DNA of 40,303 nt from Raineya orbicola (GTDB taxonomy: Bacteria > Bacteroidota > Bacteroidia > Cytophagales > Thermonemataceae). The stretch spans positions 1-40,303 of the forward strand of contig NZ_NKXO01000032.1 of the NCBI RefSeq assembly GCF_002843425.1, read 5' to 3'. Shown piece by piece: positions 26,066 to 33,046 of this stretch. Under the pieces are notes generated by a model. It saw only the letters and a list, made by a program, of their open reading frames with translations, was not told the DNA's origin and ran no database searches. A program made the translations under genes and the position numbers. The first letter of the stretch is position 1; every line of letters begins with the position of its first letter.

Positions 26066-26095
26066 CAAAGATACAAATTTCTGAAAAAATGCAAA
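26066..26095 (-). promoter_or_regulatory. Bacteroidota-type promoter of the pspC-def operon
   Basis: On the minus strand, TTTG (plus CAAA 26092-26095), 18 bases, then TATCTTTG (plus 26066-26073) match both boxes. The start is predicted near 26060, about 25 bases before the pspC ATG. The -33 box lies inside the first codons of the divergent lipoprotein gene. Confidence 0.7.
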
Positions 26096-27621
26096 AATAT
26101 TTTCGTTGTATTCTGTTGCTGATACTTTTTTCTGCTTGCAAAGGCGGAAAGGAACTTTCTAAAATTAGTCAGAAACAAATAGTTATGCTACGCCCCAATC
26201 CTTTGGAAATGCACGGCGGGCAAGTACGTGGGCAGTTGCAAATCAAGCTACCTGCGGAGATGCAGAAAAAAATGCTTTCCTACGAAGCACAAGTTATTTT
26301 CAATGCTCAAAATTTTACGGGCGAAATTCTGCAAGTTTCTTTAGAGAAAAACATTTTGCAAAAAGATACTTCGTTTGCTTTTTGGTATTCGCCACAAATA
26401 GAATACGGCGAAATTTTGCTTAAAGCTAAAATCAGGCAAAAGAAAGGCAAAACGTATGAAACTCCTTATTTCACCATTGGCAGAGGGATAATTACGACTG
26501 CTTCGCTTTTTCAGCATAGTCCAGAACCTCCTTTGCATTTTTATCCTTTTGAAACAGAAAATCTGCTACAGCAGGGTATAAGTATTTTTTTTGATGCCAA
26601 TAGCTCTCATCTTTCTGAAATTGAAAAAAGAAAGTTACAATCTGTACAAGAACCAGTTAGAGTGATTGGCTTTTTTTCTCCCGAAGGGAAAGAAAACCAA
26701 AATTTTAAGTTAGCACAAAAGCGAGCCGAAGCGGTAAAAGCCTTTCTTTCAGCTCGGAAAGTCCCTGTTTATATTCAACTACTCAGTTTTGAGGAATGGA
26801 AAAAATGCTTGCAAAGTTTGCTTGATGAAAATTTACAAAAGCAAATTGAACCATTGGCAAGTATTCAGCCTATTGTAGAAGTTTTGGAAAAGAACGAAAA
26901 TCAGTCCATTTATGCCCCTATGCGAGTAGTTAAAATTGTGCCTGAAAAGGAGGAAAAAATAGCTCCAAACGATACGCTTTCGTGGCTAAATAAATGGCAA
27001 AACCAAGCAGAGCAAAGCCCTAATGCCCTTGTGCATCATCAAATAGGCACTTGGTATGCTCAAATGTTTTTCAAAAATAAAAGCCAAGAGTATTTTCAGA
27101 AGGCAGGAAATCATTTACAAACAGCCATAAACTTAGGTGCCAAAGGCGAAACCTATTACAACTATGCTTTGCTTTTACGTAAGCAAAACAAAATACAAAA
27201 ATCAGATAGCTTGCTAAAAATTGCTTCACAAAAAAACTTTACAGATACAACTCTTGTGCAATGGCTCAATGAGTGGCAAGGCTTGCAAAAGGTAAAAGAA
27301 GCTATTTCTGTAAAAGATAGCCGATACCAAGAGGCTTTACGATTTTTTCAAAAATCAGGGAAAAACCCCCAAAGCATATTTAATCAGGGGTTAATCTATT
27401 TGCTCACCTATCAATACGATAAGGCTTCTCAACTTTTTGAGCAAATACAAGATTTTTCACTTGCTTTGTATGCACGTGCTATTGTGGGTATGCGTAAAGG
27501 AAATGAGCAAGAGTGTTTGGAATGGCTTGCCAAAAGTTTTCAGAAAGATAAAAAACTTAAAAATAAAGCTCAAAAAGATATGGAATTTTGGCAAGTGAGA
27601 GAAAATGCCATTATGAAATAA
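26089..27621 (+). CDS. Lipoprotein with OmpA-like and TPR segments
   Basis: The 510-residue protein has a lipoprotein signal ending in FSAC with Cys17. A beta-rich N-terminal region follows (to about residue 155). The next segment, GISIFFDANSSHLSEIEKRKL...GFFSPEGKENQNFKLAQKRAEAVKAFL (about 163-221), resembles the OmpA/MotB peptidoglycan-binding fold. The C-terminal third is helical with TPR-like repeats (YNYALLLRKQNKIQKSDSLL, read in part, and NQGLIYLLTYQYDKASQLF). It is expected to be anchored in the outer membrane and may touch peptidoglycan. Similar two-part lipoproteins occur in Bacteroidota gliding or type IX secretion contexts, but no such gene is near and the role is unknown. Its stop is 114 bases before atpA. 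Confidence 0.75.
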   Translation: MQKYFRCILLLILFSACKGGKELSKISQKQIVMLRPNPLEMHGGQVRGQLQIKLPAEMQKKMLSYEAQVIFNAQNFTGEILQVSLEKNILQKDTSFAFWYSPQIEYGEILLKAKIRQKKGKTYETPYFTIGRGIITTASLFQHSPEPPLHFYPFETENLLQQGISIFFDANSSHLSEIEKRKLQSVQEPVRVIGFFSPEGKENQNFKLAQKRAEAVKAFLSARKVPVYIQLLSFEEWKKCLQSLLDENLQKQIEPLASIQPIVEVLEKNENQSIYAPMRVVKIVPEKEEKIAPNDTLSWLNKWQNQAEQSPNALVHHQIGTWYAQMFFKNKSQEYFQKAGNHLQTAINLGAKGETYYNYALLLRKQNKIQKSDSLLKIASQKNFTDTTLVQWLNEWQGLQKVKEAISVKDSRYQEALRFFQKSGKNPQSIFNQGLIYLLTYQYDKASQLFEQIQDFSLALYARAIVGMRKGNEQECLEWLAKSFQKDKKLKNKAQKDMEFWQVRENAIMK

Positions 27622-27682
27622 TTAGCTAATTCCTTTCTGACAAAAATCATTACAAAAAATTTTTTGCAATCAAGGAAATATG

Positions 27683-27690
27683 TATTTTTG
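27683..27690 (+). promoter_or_regulatory. -7 element of the atpA promoter
   Basis: TATTTTTG fits TAnnTTTG, with a predicted start near 27696 and a leader of about 40 bases to ATG 27736. A TTTTTTG lies 16 bases upstream, closer than the usual 19. Confidence 0.45.
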
Positions 27691-27735
27691 CGACTGATTT
27701 TCCTAATGGTTGAATTTTAAGCATATACAAAATTT

Positions 27736-29310
27736 ATGAACGTACAAATCAGACCTGATGAAATCTCTGCCATTCTGCGAGAGCAACTTTCTAATGTAAA
27801 AACCGAAGCTGAACTGGAAGAAGTCGGTACCGTTTTGCAAGTGGGTGATGGTGTAGCTCGTATTTATGGGCTTACCAAAGTGCAAGCTGGAGAGCTTTTG
27901 GAATTTGAAAATGGTATCAAGGCTTTGGCTCTAAACTTGGAAGAAGATAACGTGGGAGCCGTTCTTATGGAAGCAGGCGAAGTGAAAGAGGGAGATACCG
28001 TCAGACGTACTAAAAAAATCGCCTCTATCAAAGTAGGTGAAGCTATGCTGGGTAGAGTTGTGAATACTTTGGGAGTACCCATTGACGGCAAAGGAGATTT
28101 AGTAGGTGATTTGTATGATATGCCCTTGGAACGCAAAGCTCCGGGCGTTATTTACCGCCAACCTGTAAATGAACCCCTCCAAACAGGTATCAAAGCTATT
28201 GATGCAATGATTCCTATCGGTAGAGGACAGCGTGAGCTCATCATCGGCGACCGCCAAACAGGAAAAACGGCTATCATTATTGATACTATCATCAACCAAA
28301 AAGAATTTTACGACAGAGGCGAGCCTGTGTATTGTATTTATGTGGCTTGCGGACAAAAAGCCTCTACGGTAGCTCAAATTGTAAAGGCTCTGGAAGATGG
28401 CGGTGCAATGCCTTATACCATTGTTGTTTCGGCTACCGCCTCTGACCCTGCTCCTATGCAATTTTTTGCCCCTTTTACAGGTGCGGCAATAGGCGAATAT
28501 TTCCGCGATACAGGTCGCCCTGCTTTGGTGGTATATGATGACCTTTCCAAGCAAGCTGTTGCCTATCGCGAAGTTTCTCTGTTGCTTCGCCGCCCTCCCG
28601 GACGCGAGGCTTATCCCGGGGATATTTTCTACTTGCACTCTCGTCTTTTGGAGCGTGCCGCTAAAATCAATGCTTCTGATGAAGTAGCTCGCCAAATGAA
28701 CGATTTGCCTGAATCCTTGAAGGGTAAAGTAAAAGGAGGAGGTTCTCTTACGGCTTTGCCTATCATTGAAACCCAAGCAGGAGACGTTTCGGCTTATATC
28801 CCTACCAATGTAATTTCCATTACTGACGGACAGATTTTCTTGGAATCTAACCTGTTTAACGCAGGTATTCGTCCTGCTATCAACGTGGGTATTTCGGTGA
28901 GCCGTGTGGGGGGGAATGCTCAAATCAAATCTATGAAAAAAGTAGCAGGTACGCTTAAACTTGACCAAGCCCAGTTCCGTGAGTTGGAGGCTTTCGCTAA
29001 ATTCGGCTCCGACCTTGACCCTGCTACCAAGCTCGTTATTGAACGTGGTAGAAGAAATCTGGAAGTTTTGAAGCAACCTCAATACTCGCCTGTACCCGTA
29101 GAGGAACAAATTGCTATCATTTATGTAGCTACGAATGGCTGTTTGGATAGCGTTCCTGTGGAAAAAGTGAAAGAGTTTGAAAAGGAGTTCTTGGCAAAAA
29201 TGCGTGTAGAGCATAAAGCCATTTTAGAAAACTTGCGTAAAGGTAAATTAGAAGATGCCGATACTGCTAAAATGAAGGAAGTTGCCCTTCAAATGGCTAA
29301 AAATTATTAA
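27736..29310 (+). CDS. atpA: F1 ATP synthase subunit alpha
   Basis: This is the non-catalytic nucleotide-binding subunit of the F1 hexamer. The 524-residue protein has the P-loop GDRQTGKTA near 171-179, the family segments [19 protein letters not shown] and [23 protein letters not shown], and the C-terminal EEQIAIIY region. It is slightly longer than the 503-513 of E. coli and Bacillus, as usual in Bacteroidota. The gene before it is a lipoprotein and not atpH, so the operon is split. The codons are GC-richer and more regular than in neighbours, as expected for a highly expressed gene. A perfect hairpin separates it from atpG. Confidence 0.98.
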   Translation: MNVQIRPDEISAILREQLSNVKTEAELEEVGTVLQVGDGVARIYGLTKVQAGELLEFENGIKALALNLEEDNVGAVLMEAGEVKEGDTVRRTKKIASIKVGEAMLGRVVNTLGVPIDGKGDLVGDLYDMPLERKAPGVIYRQPVNEPLQTGIKAIDAMIPIGRGQRELIIGDRQTGKTAIIIDTIINQKEFYDRGEPVYCIYVACGQKASTVAQIVKALEDGGAMPYTIVVSATASDPAPMQFFAPFTGAAIGEYFRDTGRPALVVYDDLSKQAVAYREVSLLLRRPPGREAYPGDIFYLHSRLLERAAKINASDEVARQMNDLPESLKGKVKGGGSLTALPIIETQAGDVSAYIPTNVISITDGQIFLESNLFNAGIRPAINVGISVSRVGGNAQIKSMKKVAGTLKLDQAQFRELEAFAKFGSDLDPATKLVIERGRRNLEVLKQPQYSPVPVEEQIAIIYVATNGCLDSVPVEKVKEFEKEFLAKMRVEHKAILENLRKGKLEDADTAKMKEVALQMAKNY

Positions 29311-29317
29311 GCCTTAA

Positions 29318-29355
29318 AAAGACCTATGAAACCTTAAAAACTTTCATAGGTCTTT
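29318..29355 (+). terminator. Perfect 14-bp hairpin between atpA and atpG
   Basis: AAAGACCTATGAAA (29318-29331) and TTTCATAGGTCTTT (29342-29355) are exact complements with a 10-base loop, starting 8 bases after the atpA stop. The right arm ends in TTTCTT. It could be a partial terminator or an mRNA-stabilising or processing site that sets the alpha-to-gamma ratio (3:1 in F1). Confidence 0.7.
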
Positions 29356-29419
29356 CTTGCAATATAGTTTGTTTCACAAAATACTCATTACTCAATACTC
29401 TTATACTCCGTACTAACCT

Positions 29420-30304
29420 ATGCCTTCATTAAAAGAGATACGCAACCGCATAACCACCGTAAATTCAACACAGCAAATTACCAAAGCGATGAAGTTGGTG
29501 GCGGCATCTAAGCTCCGCAAAGCCCAAGATGCCATTACGCAGATGCGTCCGTATGCTACATCGCTGAACAAAATCTTAAATAACCTTTCGGCGGGCTATA
29601 CGGGTGAAATTGAAAGCCCATATTTGCAAGAACGTCCTGCTGAAAAGATTTTGCTTATCATCAATACTTCGGATAGGGGTTTGTGTGGCAGTTTTAATAG
29701 CGGTATTCAAAAGTTCGCTTACAATATTATTCAAACCGAGTACGCCTCCCAACTTGCAAAAGGGAACGTTCATTGTTTATGTTTGGGTAAAAAAGGAAAA
29801 GATTTTTTTGCAAAAAGAGGCTTTCAGATTGTTGGTAGCGAATTTACAGATATTTTTACACGCTTGAGCTTTGAGAATGTAAAAAAAGTAGGTGATTTTG
29901 TCTTAAAACTCTACGCCGATGCCAAGTATGATAAGGTGGTCTTGATTTACAACGAATTCAAAAATGTGGTAACACAAATTTTGAGACAAGAAACCTTTTT
30001 GCCTTTGCAAAAAAGCACAGCTCAAACCCAAACCGAAGGCGGTGATTATATTTTAGAACCTTCTGCTGAAGAAATTATCCAAGACCTCATTCCCTATTCT
30101 TTGAAAATTAAACTTTATAGGGCTATTTTAGAGTCTAATGCTTCCGAACAAGGTGCAAGAATGACCGCTATGGATAAAGCTACCGACAACGCCAGCGAAC
30201 TTCTGAAACAACTTCGTTTGGAATACAATCGCTCACGTCAGGCGGCTATTACCAAAGAAATTTTAGAAATTGTAGGTGGTGCAGAAGCCCTCAAAGAAGG
30301 TTAA
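29420..30304 (+). CDS. atpG: F1 ATP synthase subunit gamma
   Basis: The gamma subunit is the central rotating shaft. The 294-residue protein has the N-terminal coiled helix (PSLKEIRNRITTVNSTQQITKAMKLVAASKL), the Rossmann-like core (LLIINTSDRGLCGSFNSGI) and the C-terminal helix (ESNASEQGARMTAMDKATDNA), all in the expected order. It follows atpA after 109 bases containing the hairpin and is itself followed by a second hairpin. No other ATP synthase gene is in the window; subunits beta and epsilon, and the Fo genes, must be elsewhere. Confidence 0.97.
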   Translation: MPSLKEIRNRITTVNSTQQITKAMKLVAASKLRKAQDAITQMRPYATSLNKILNNLSAGYTGEIESPYLQERPAEKILLIINTSDRGLCGSFNSGIQKFAYNIIQTEYASQLAKGNVHCLCLGKKGKDFFAKRGFQIVGSEFTDIFTRLSFENVKKVGDFVLKLYADAKYDKVVLIYNEFKNVVTQILRQETFLPLQKSTAQTQTEGGDYILEPSAEEIIQDLIPYSLKIKLYRAILESNASEQGARMTAMDKATDNASELLKQLRLEYNRSRQAAITKEILEIVGGAEALKEG

Positions 30305-30314
30305 GACTTATACA

Positions 30315-30345
30315 GGCTCAATTTGTCGGTAGTGGCAATTGAGCC
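30315..30345 (+). terminator. Hairpin after atpG
   Basis: GGCTCAATT (30315-30323) and AATTGAGCC (30337-30345) are perfect arms. AAGAC and GTCTT outside them can also pair. The hairpin begins 11 bases after the atpG stop and is followed by GTCTTAAATTTT, a modest T-rich tail. Confidence 0.6.
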
Positions 30346-30363
30346 GTCTTAAATTTTACGGAA

Positions 30364-30867
30364 ATGCTTACCCAAATACTTTCTGCTAGGCAAGTACATC
30401 AGAAAATCAGGCGTTTAGCTTACCAAATTTACGAAAATCATTTTGATGAAACGGAAATAGTGCTTGTGGGCATTGAGAATATGGGGTTGCATTTGGCATA
30501 CTTATTGCAAAGAGAAATTCAGGCAGTTTCGCCGCTGAAAGTACGGCTTTGTAGTTTGAAATTAGACAAAACAGCCCCCCTTTCGCAACCTATTCAAATT
30601 TCAGAAGATATTGCCAATTTGGCTCATAAAAGCATTATCTTGATAGATGATGTGCTGAATAGCGGTAAAACAATGTTTTACGCCTTCAAACCTTTCTTTG
30701 AAATTCCTATCAAAAGTTTGCAAACACTTGTGCTTGTAAATAGAGATAACAAGTTGTTCCCTATCAATCCTGATTACGTAGGTTATTCCCTTGCTACTAC
30801 CTTACAGAATCACGTGAGTGTTATTTTGGACGATGAAAGTAAATTTGGAGTATATTTAAGCCAATAA
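30364..30867 (+). CDS. PyrR-like phosphoribosyltransferase family protein
   Basis: The 167-residue protein has the type I phosphoribosyltransferase fold. VLVGIENMGLHLA occupies the first phosphate-binding loop position and IILIDDVLNSGKTM (91-104) is the PRPP-binding motif. Overall it resembles PyrR and the Bacteroidota proteins annotated as phosphoribosyltransferase. In Gram-positives PyrR binds pyr mRNA; no pyr gene or leader is near here, so a regulatory or uracil-salvage role is undecided. It begins 60 bases after atpG. Confidence 0.8.
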   Translation: MLTQILSARQVHQKIRRLAYQIYENHFDETEIVLVGIENMGLHLAYLLQREIQAVSPLKVRLCSLKLDKTAPLSQPIQISEDIANLAHKSIILIDDVLNSGKTMFYAFKPFFEIPIKSLQTLVLVNRDNKLFPINPDYVGYSLATTLQNHVSVILDDESKFGVYLSQ

Positions 30868-30869
30868 AA

Positions 30870-30892
30870 AAGGTTAGCAAACCGCTAACCTT
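30870..30892 (-). terminator. Terminator shared by convergent genes at 30.9 kb
   Basis: AAGGTTAGC and GCTAACCTT form a 9-bp perfect stem with a 5-base loop. The minus strand continues TTTTTT, a strong uridine tract, so it ends the 103-residue gene. It may also serve the convergent phosphoribosyltransferase gene. Confidence 0.8.
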
Positions 30893-30906
30893 GGAAATTT
30901 GAGATG

Positions 30907-31218
30907 TCAAGAAGCTCTACGCCATACGTTATGATGAGAAATTTTGCCATATTCGGTGAGAATTGCCTCAATTTGTTCAGGCGTTGCTCCCAAACTGCTA
31001 AAAATATTTTTTAGCTTTTGGGTGGTTTCTTCAAATAAATTATGCCATTTAGCAGAGAACGGGTCTCCATCGGTTACCTTCAAAGAAGGTAAATTCACTT
31101 CTTGCAAGAGGGCAATTTTAAGAAGTTGTACTTTGGTTTTATGCCCTACTTTGTCCTCGGGAACGTGCTTTTGGAAACTCCAAAGCAAGTTTTCAATGTC
31201 ATTCATACTGAGGTTCAT
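30907..31218 (-). CDS. Hypothetical protein, 103 residues
   Basis: The product (MNLSMNDIENLLWSFQKHV...HHNVWRRAS) is soluble and mostly helical, with no signal peptide or known motif. An ATG at the fifth codon (31206, MNDIENLL) is an equally good start. A strong terminator lies just beyond the stop, which supports it as a real gene. I do not recognise the family. Confidence 0.6.
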   Translation of the reverse strand: MNLSMNDIENLLWSFQKHVPEDKVGHKTKVQLLKIALLQEVNLPSLKVTDGDPFSAKWHNLFEETTQKLKNIFSSLGATPEQIEAILTEYGKISHHNVWRRAS

Positions 31219-31416
31219 ACACGTAGAAGTTTTAGCTGTTGGTAATGTAAGTGGTATAGTGTCTTTTGTTTTTGTAGTACCCTTTTACTTCATTTACGAA
31301 AACATAAGGCAAAAAAGTTGCACAGATGTAAGTTTTGATGTAATAAAAACGAGGTATAACTCATAATTTTTGAATAAAGGGTATTTTCATTTCAAAAAAA
31401 TTTTTTAAGTCTTGTA

Positions 31417-31434
31417 ATAATTTTACGAAATTAT
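31417..31434. promoter_or_regulatory. 7-4-7 palindrome in the aat upstream region
   Basis: ATAATTT and AAATTAT are exact inverted repeats around TACG, about 100 bases upstream of aat. It could be an operator, but its AT-only arms make chance likely. Confidence 0.2.
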
Positions 31435-31479
31435 ATCAAATTTTGTACCAAAAATTTTCACAGAATTTTTTAAGGAAAA

Positions 31480-31511
31480 TTTGCTTTTTAGTCAAACTTG
31501 AATTAAATTAG
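31480..31511 (+). promoter_or_regulatory. Probable promoter of aat
   Basis: TTTG (31480-31483), 20 bases, then TAAATTAG (31504-31511, one mismatch to TAnnTTTG). The predicted start near 31517 leaves a leader of about 20 bases to ATG 31537. Confidence 0.45.
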
Positions 31512-31536
31512 AAATGTATTCAGCAAGTGAGCATTT

Positions 31537-32253
31537 ATGGCTTATTACTTCCTACGAGATGAGCTTTTTTTCCCTCCGGTACATATTGCCAGCCGAGAAG
31601 GTATTGTAGCTGTGGGTGGCGACCTTTCAGTGGAACGTTTGCTTTTAGCGTATCGTTCAGGAATATTTCCGTGGTTTTCGGAAGGAGAACCTATTATTTG
31701 GTGGTCGCCTGAACCTCGTTTTGTGCTGTATCCTGCTCATATCAAGATTTCCAAAAGTATGAGGCAACTTTTTAAGAAAAAGGCTTTTGAAGTAACTTTG
31801 GATAAGGATTTTGAAAAAGTAATTACAAATTGCCAAAAAATTAAACGAGAAGGGCAGTATGGTACTTGGATAACCCCTGAAATGAAAAACGCCTACATAG
31901 AACTACATCAGTTGGGTTATGCCCATTCTGTTGAAGTTTGGCAGGAAGAGAAATTAGTGGGAGGGTTGTATGGGATTTGCTTGGGAAATATTTTCTTTGG
32001 GGAGTCAATGTTTTCCAAAGTGAGTAATGCTTCTAAATACGGCTTTATTACTTTATGTAAAATTTTAGAGAAAAACAATTTTGAACTTATTGATTGTCAA
32101 GTTCATACAGAACATTTAGAAAGTTTAGGAGCGGAGTTTATACCTCGTCAGCAGTTTGTGCAAATAGTAGGAAAAAAGGCTCAAAAAGACTTTTTCAAAG
32201 GAAATTGGGGAGAGACGTTTGGTAATGATTTGTCAGAAATAGAGATGGTATGA
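31537..32253 (+). CDS. aat: Leucyl/phenylalanyl-tRNA-protein transferase
   Basis: Aat adds Leu or Phe from tRNA to proteins with N-terminal Lys or Arg, marking them for ClpS/ClpAP degradation (the N-end rule). The 238-residue protein carries the family motifs GGDLSVERLLLAYRSGIFPWF, GEPIIWWSPEPR, YGTWITPEM and GGLYGICLGNIFFGESMFS (each read in parts), the GNAT-like core of the enzyme. The length is normal. Its stop overlaps the start of the cytochrome b5-like gene in ATGA, so the two are translationally coupled. Confidence 0.96.
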   Translation: MAYYFLRDELFFPPVHIASREGIVAVGGDLSVERLLLAYRSGIFPWFSEGEPIIWWSPEPRFVLYPAHIKISKSMRQLFKKKAFEVTLDKDFEKVITNCQKIKREGQYGTWITPEMKNAYIELHQLGYAHSVEVWQEEKLVGGLYGICLGNIFFGESMFSKVSNASKYGFITLCKILEKNNFELIDCQVHTEHLESLGAEFIPRQQFVQIVGKKAQKDFFKGNWGETFGNDLSEIEMV

Positions 32254-32492
32254 GTGAAAATTTAACTATCTACACCAAACAGCAACTTGCTTTACGTAAC
32301 GGACAAGACCGCCCAGAAATATGGGTAGCCTACAATGGTTTCATCTATGATGTCTCACGCTCACGTCTTTGGCGAGAAGGCAAACACTACGAGCATTGGG
32401 CAGGACAAGACCTCACCGAAGAGCTAACAGACGCTCCTCATAGTGAAAAGGTTTTTGAAAAATTTGAGATAATTGGTAAATTAAAAGACTGA
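32250..32492 (+). CDS. Cytochrome b5-like heme/steroid-binding domain protein
   Basis: This stand-alone 80-residue domain of the cytochrome b5 superfamily carries IWVAYNGFIYDVSRSRLW, then HYEHWAGQDLTEELTDAPH. The likely heme ligands are His49 and His64, as in the group of bacterial predicted heme/steroid-binding proteins with HHAGQDLTEE-like motifs. It has no membrane segment or signal peptide, so it should be cytoplasmic. The redox partner is unknown. It starts at ATG 32250 within the last codons of aat and is followed by a strong hairpin. Confidence 0.88.
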   Translation: MSENLTIYTKQQLALRNGQDRPEIWVAYNGFIYDVSRSRLWREGKHYEHWAGQDLTEELTDAPHSEKVFEKFEIIGKLKD

Positions 32493-32506
32493 TTCTGTTT
32501 ATGAGC

Positions 32507-32539
32507 ATTGAGGGCTTCGTATTGAACGAAGCCCTCAAT
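32507..32539. terminator. Perfect 14-bp hairpin at 32.5 kb
   Basis: ATTGAGGGCTTCGT and ACGAAGCCCTCAAT pair exactly around a 5-base loop, 14 bases after the cytochrome b5-like stop and 27 bases before the end of the convergent small gene. It lacks a long T-run but fits a shared terminator. Confidence 0.7.
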
Positions 32540-32566
32540 AGTTAAATATACTATGAAAATTTCAGT

Positions 32567-32758
32567 CTATTTTTTAGTTTGCTGATTATCATTATTTTCT
32601 TTCAAAAGTTCGGGAGCTATTTCGGCAAGCTCTTTTTCTACATTGCGTAAGTCTTCGCGTACAAGCCTATGCGTATGCTCGTCTAAATCTTTGTTTTTTA
32701 GAATATTGAGCAAACGCTCTCTATCTGCTAAAAGTTTTTCTTTGTTGATGTGTATCAT
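32567..32758 (-). CDS. Small coiled-coil hypothetical protein, 63 residues
   Basis: The product MIHINKEKLLADRERLLNIL...NNDNQQTKK is highly charged. It has heptad-like Leu spacing over residues 9-52 and a polar tail, suggesting a helical hairpin. No family is recognised. The convergent terminator on its 3' side and the absence of any overlapping better frame support a real gene. The 5' region holds a 9-bp hairpin (32815-32837). Confidence 0.5.
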   Translation of the reverse strand: MIHINKEKLLADRERLLNILKNKDLDEHTHRLVREDLRNVEKELAEIAPELLKENNDNQQTKK

Positions 32759-32814
32759 ATTGCTTTTTCATTTAGGTTCTATAAACAATTGAGATTCAGA
32801 TACCTGCTTTGAGT

Positions 32815-32837
32815 GAAGGTAGTAAAAAACTATCTTC
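32815..32837. other. Hairpin upstream of the 63-residue gene
   Basis: GAAGGTAGT and ACTATCTTC form a 9-bp stem with one G-T pair (on the plus strand) and an AAAAA loop, 57-79 bases upstream of the small gene's ATG. No T-run follows in either direction. It may be a leader structure or chance. Confidence 0.25.
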
Positions 32838-32944
32838 CAATTCGTAACCCAAATTAAAGTTTTTTTTGGATATTACACCACATTTTTGCAAGATTTTTTT
32901 TCAAATAACAGACTGGCATAGGATTTGCTGAATAACCTTTTCTT

Positions 32945-32986
32945 AAAAAAGCGAGCGGCGGCATCAGCCGCAGCGATGTTGCCGCT
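32945..32986 (-). terminator. GC-rich terminator of the glutamate semialdehyde dehydrogenase gene
   Basis: AGCGGCGGCATC (32954-32965) and GATGTTGCCGCT (32975-32986) pair over 12 positions, two of them not Watson-Crick, with a 9-base loop. On the minus strand TTTTTT (plus A-run 32945-32950) follows, 60-100 bases after the gene's stop. The block is markedly GC-rich against its AT-rich surroundings. Confidence 0.7.
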
Positions 32987-33046
32987 ATTGCTCTGCTTTC
33001 CTGTGTAAATCAAGAATTTATGTTCATAAATTCGGGTTCTTTTCTG

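Larger units (their letters stand above)
31219..31536. other. Gene-free 318-base divergent intergenic region
   Basis: The stretch is very AT-rich and lies between the divergent 103-residue gene and aat. It holds a 7-4-7 palindrome at 31417-31434 and the probable aat promoter at 31480-31511. No small open frame with a convincing protein was found on either strand, and no tRNA or structured RNA was recognised. Confidence 0.6.

Noticed and set aside
28099-29214. A 371-codon open frame on the minus strand inside atpA
   Set aside because: It is antisense to a certain, highly conserved gene, and its product shows no domain, being a mirror of regular atpA codon use.
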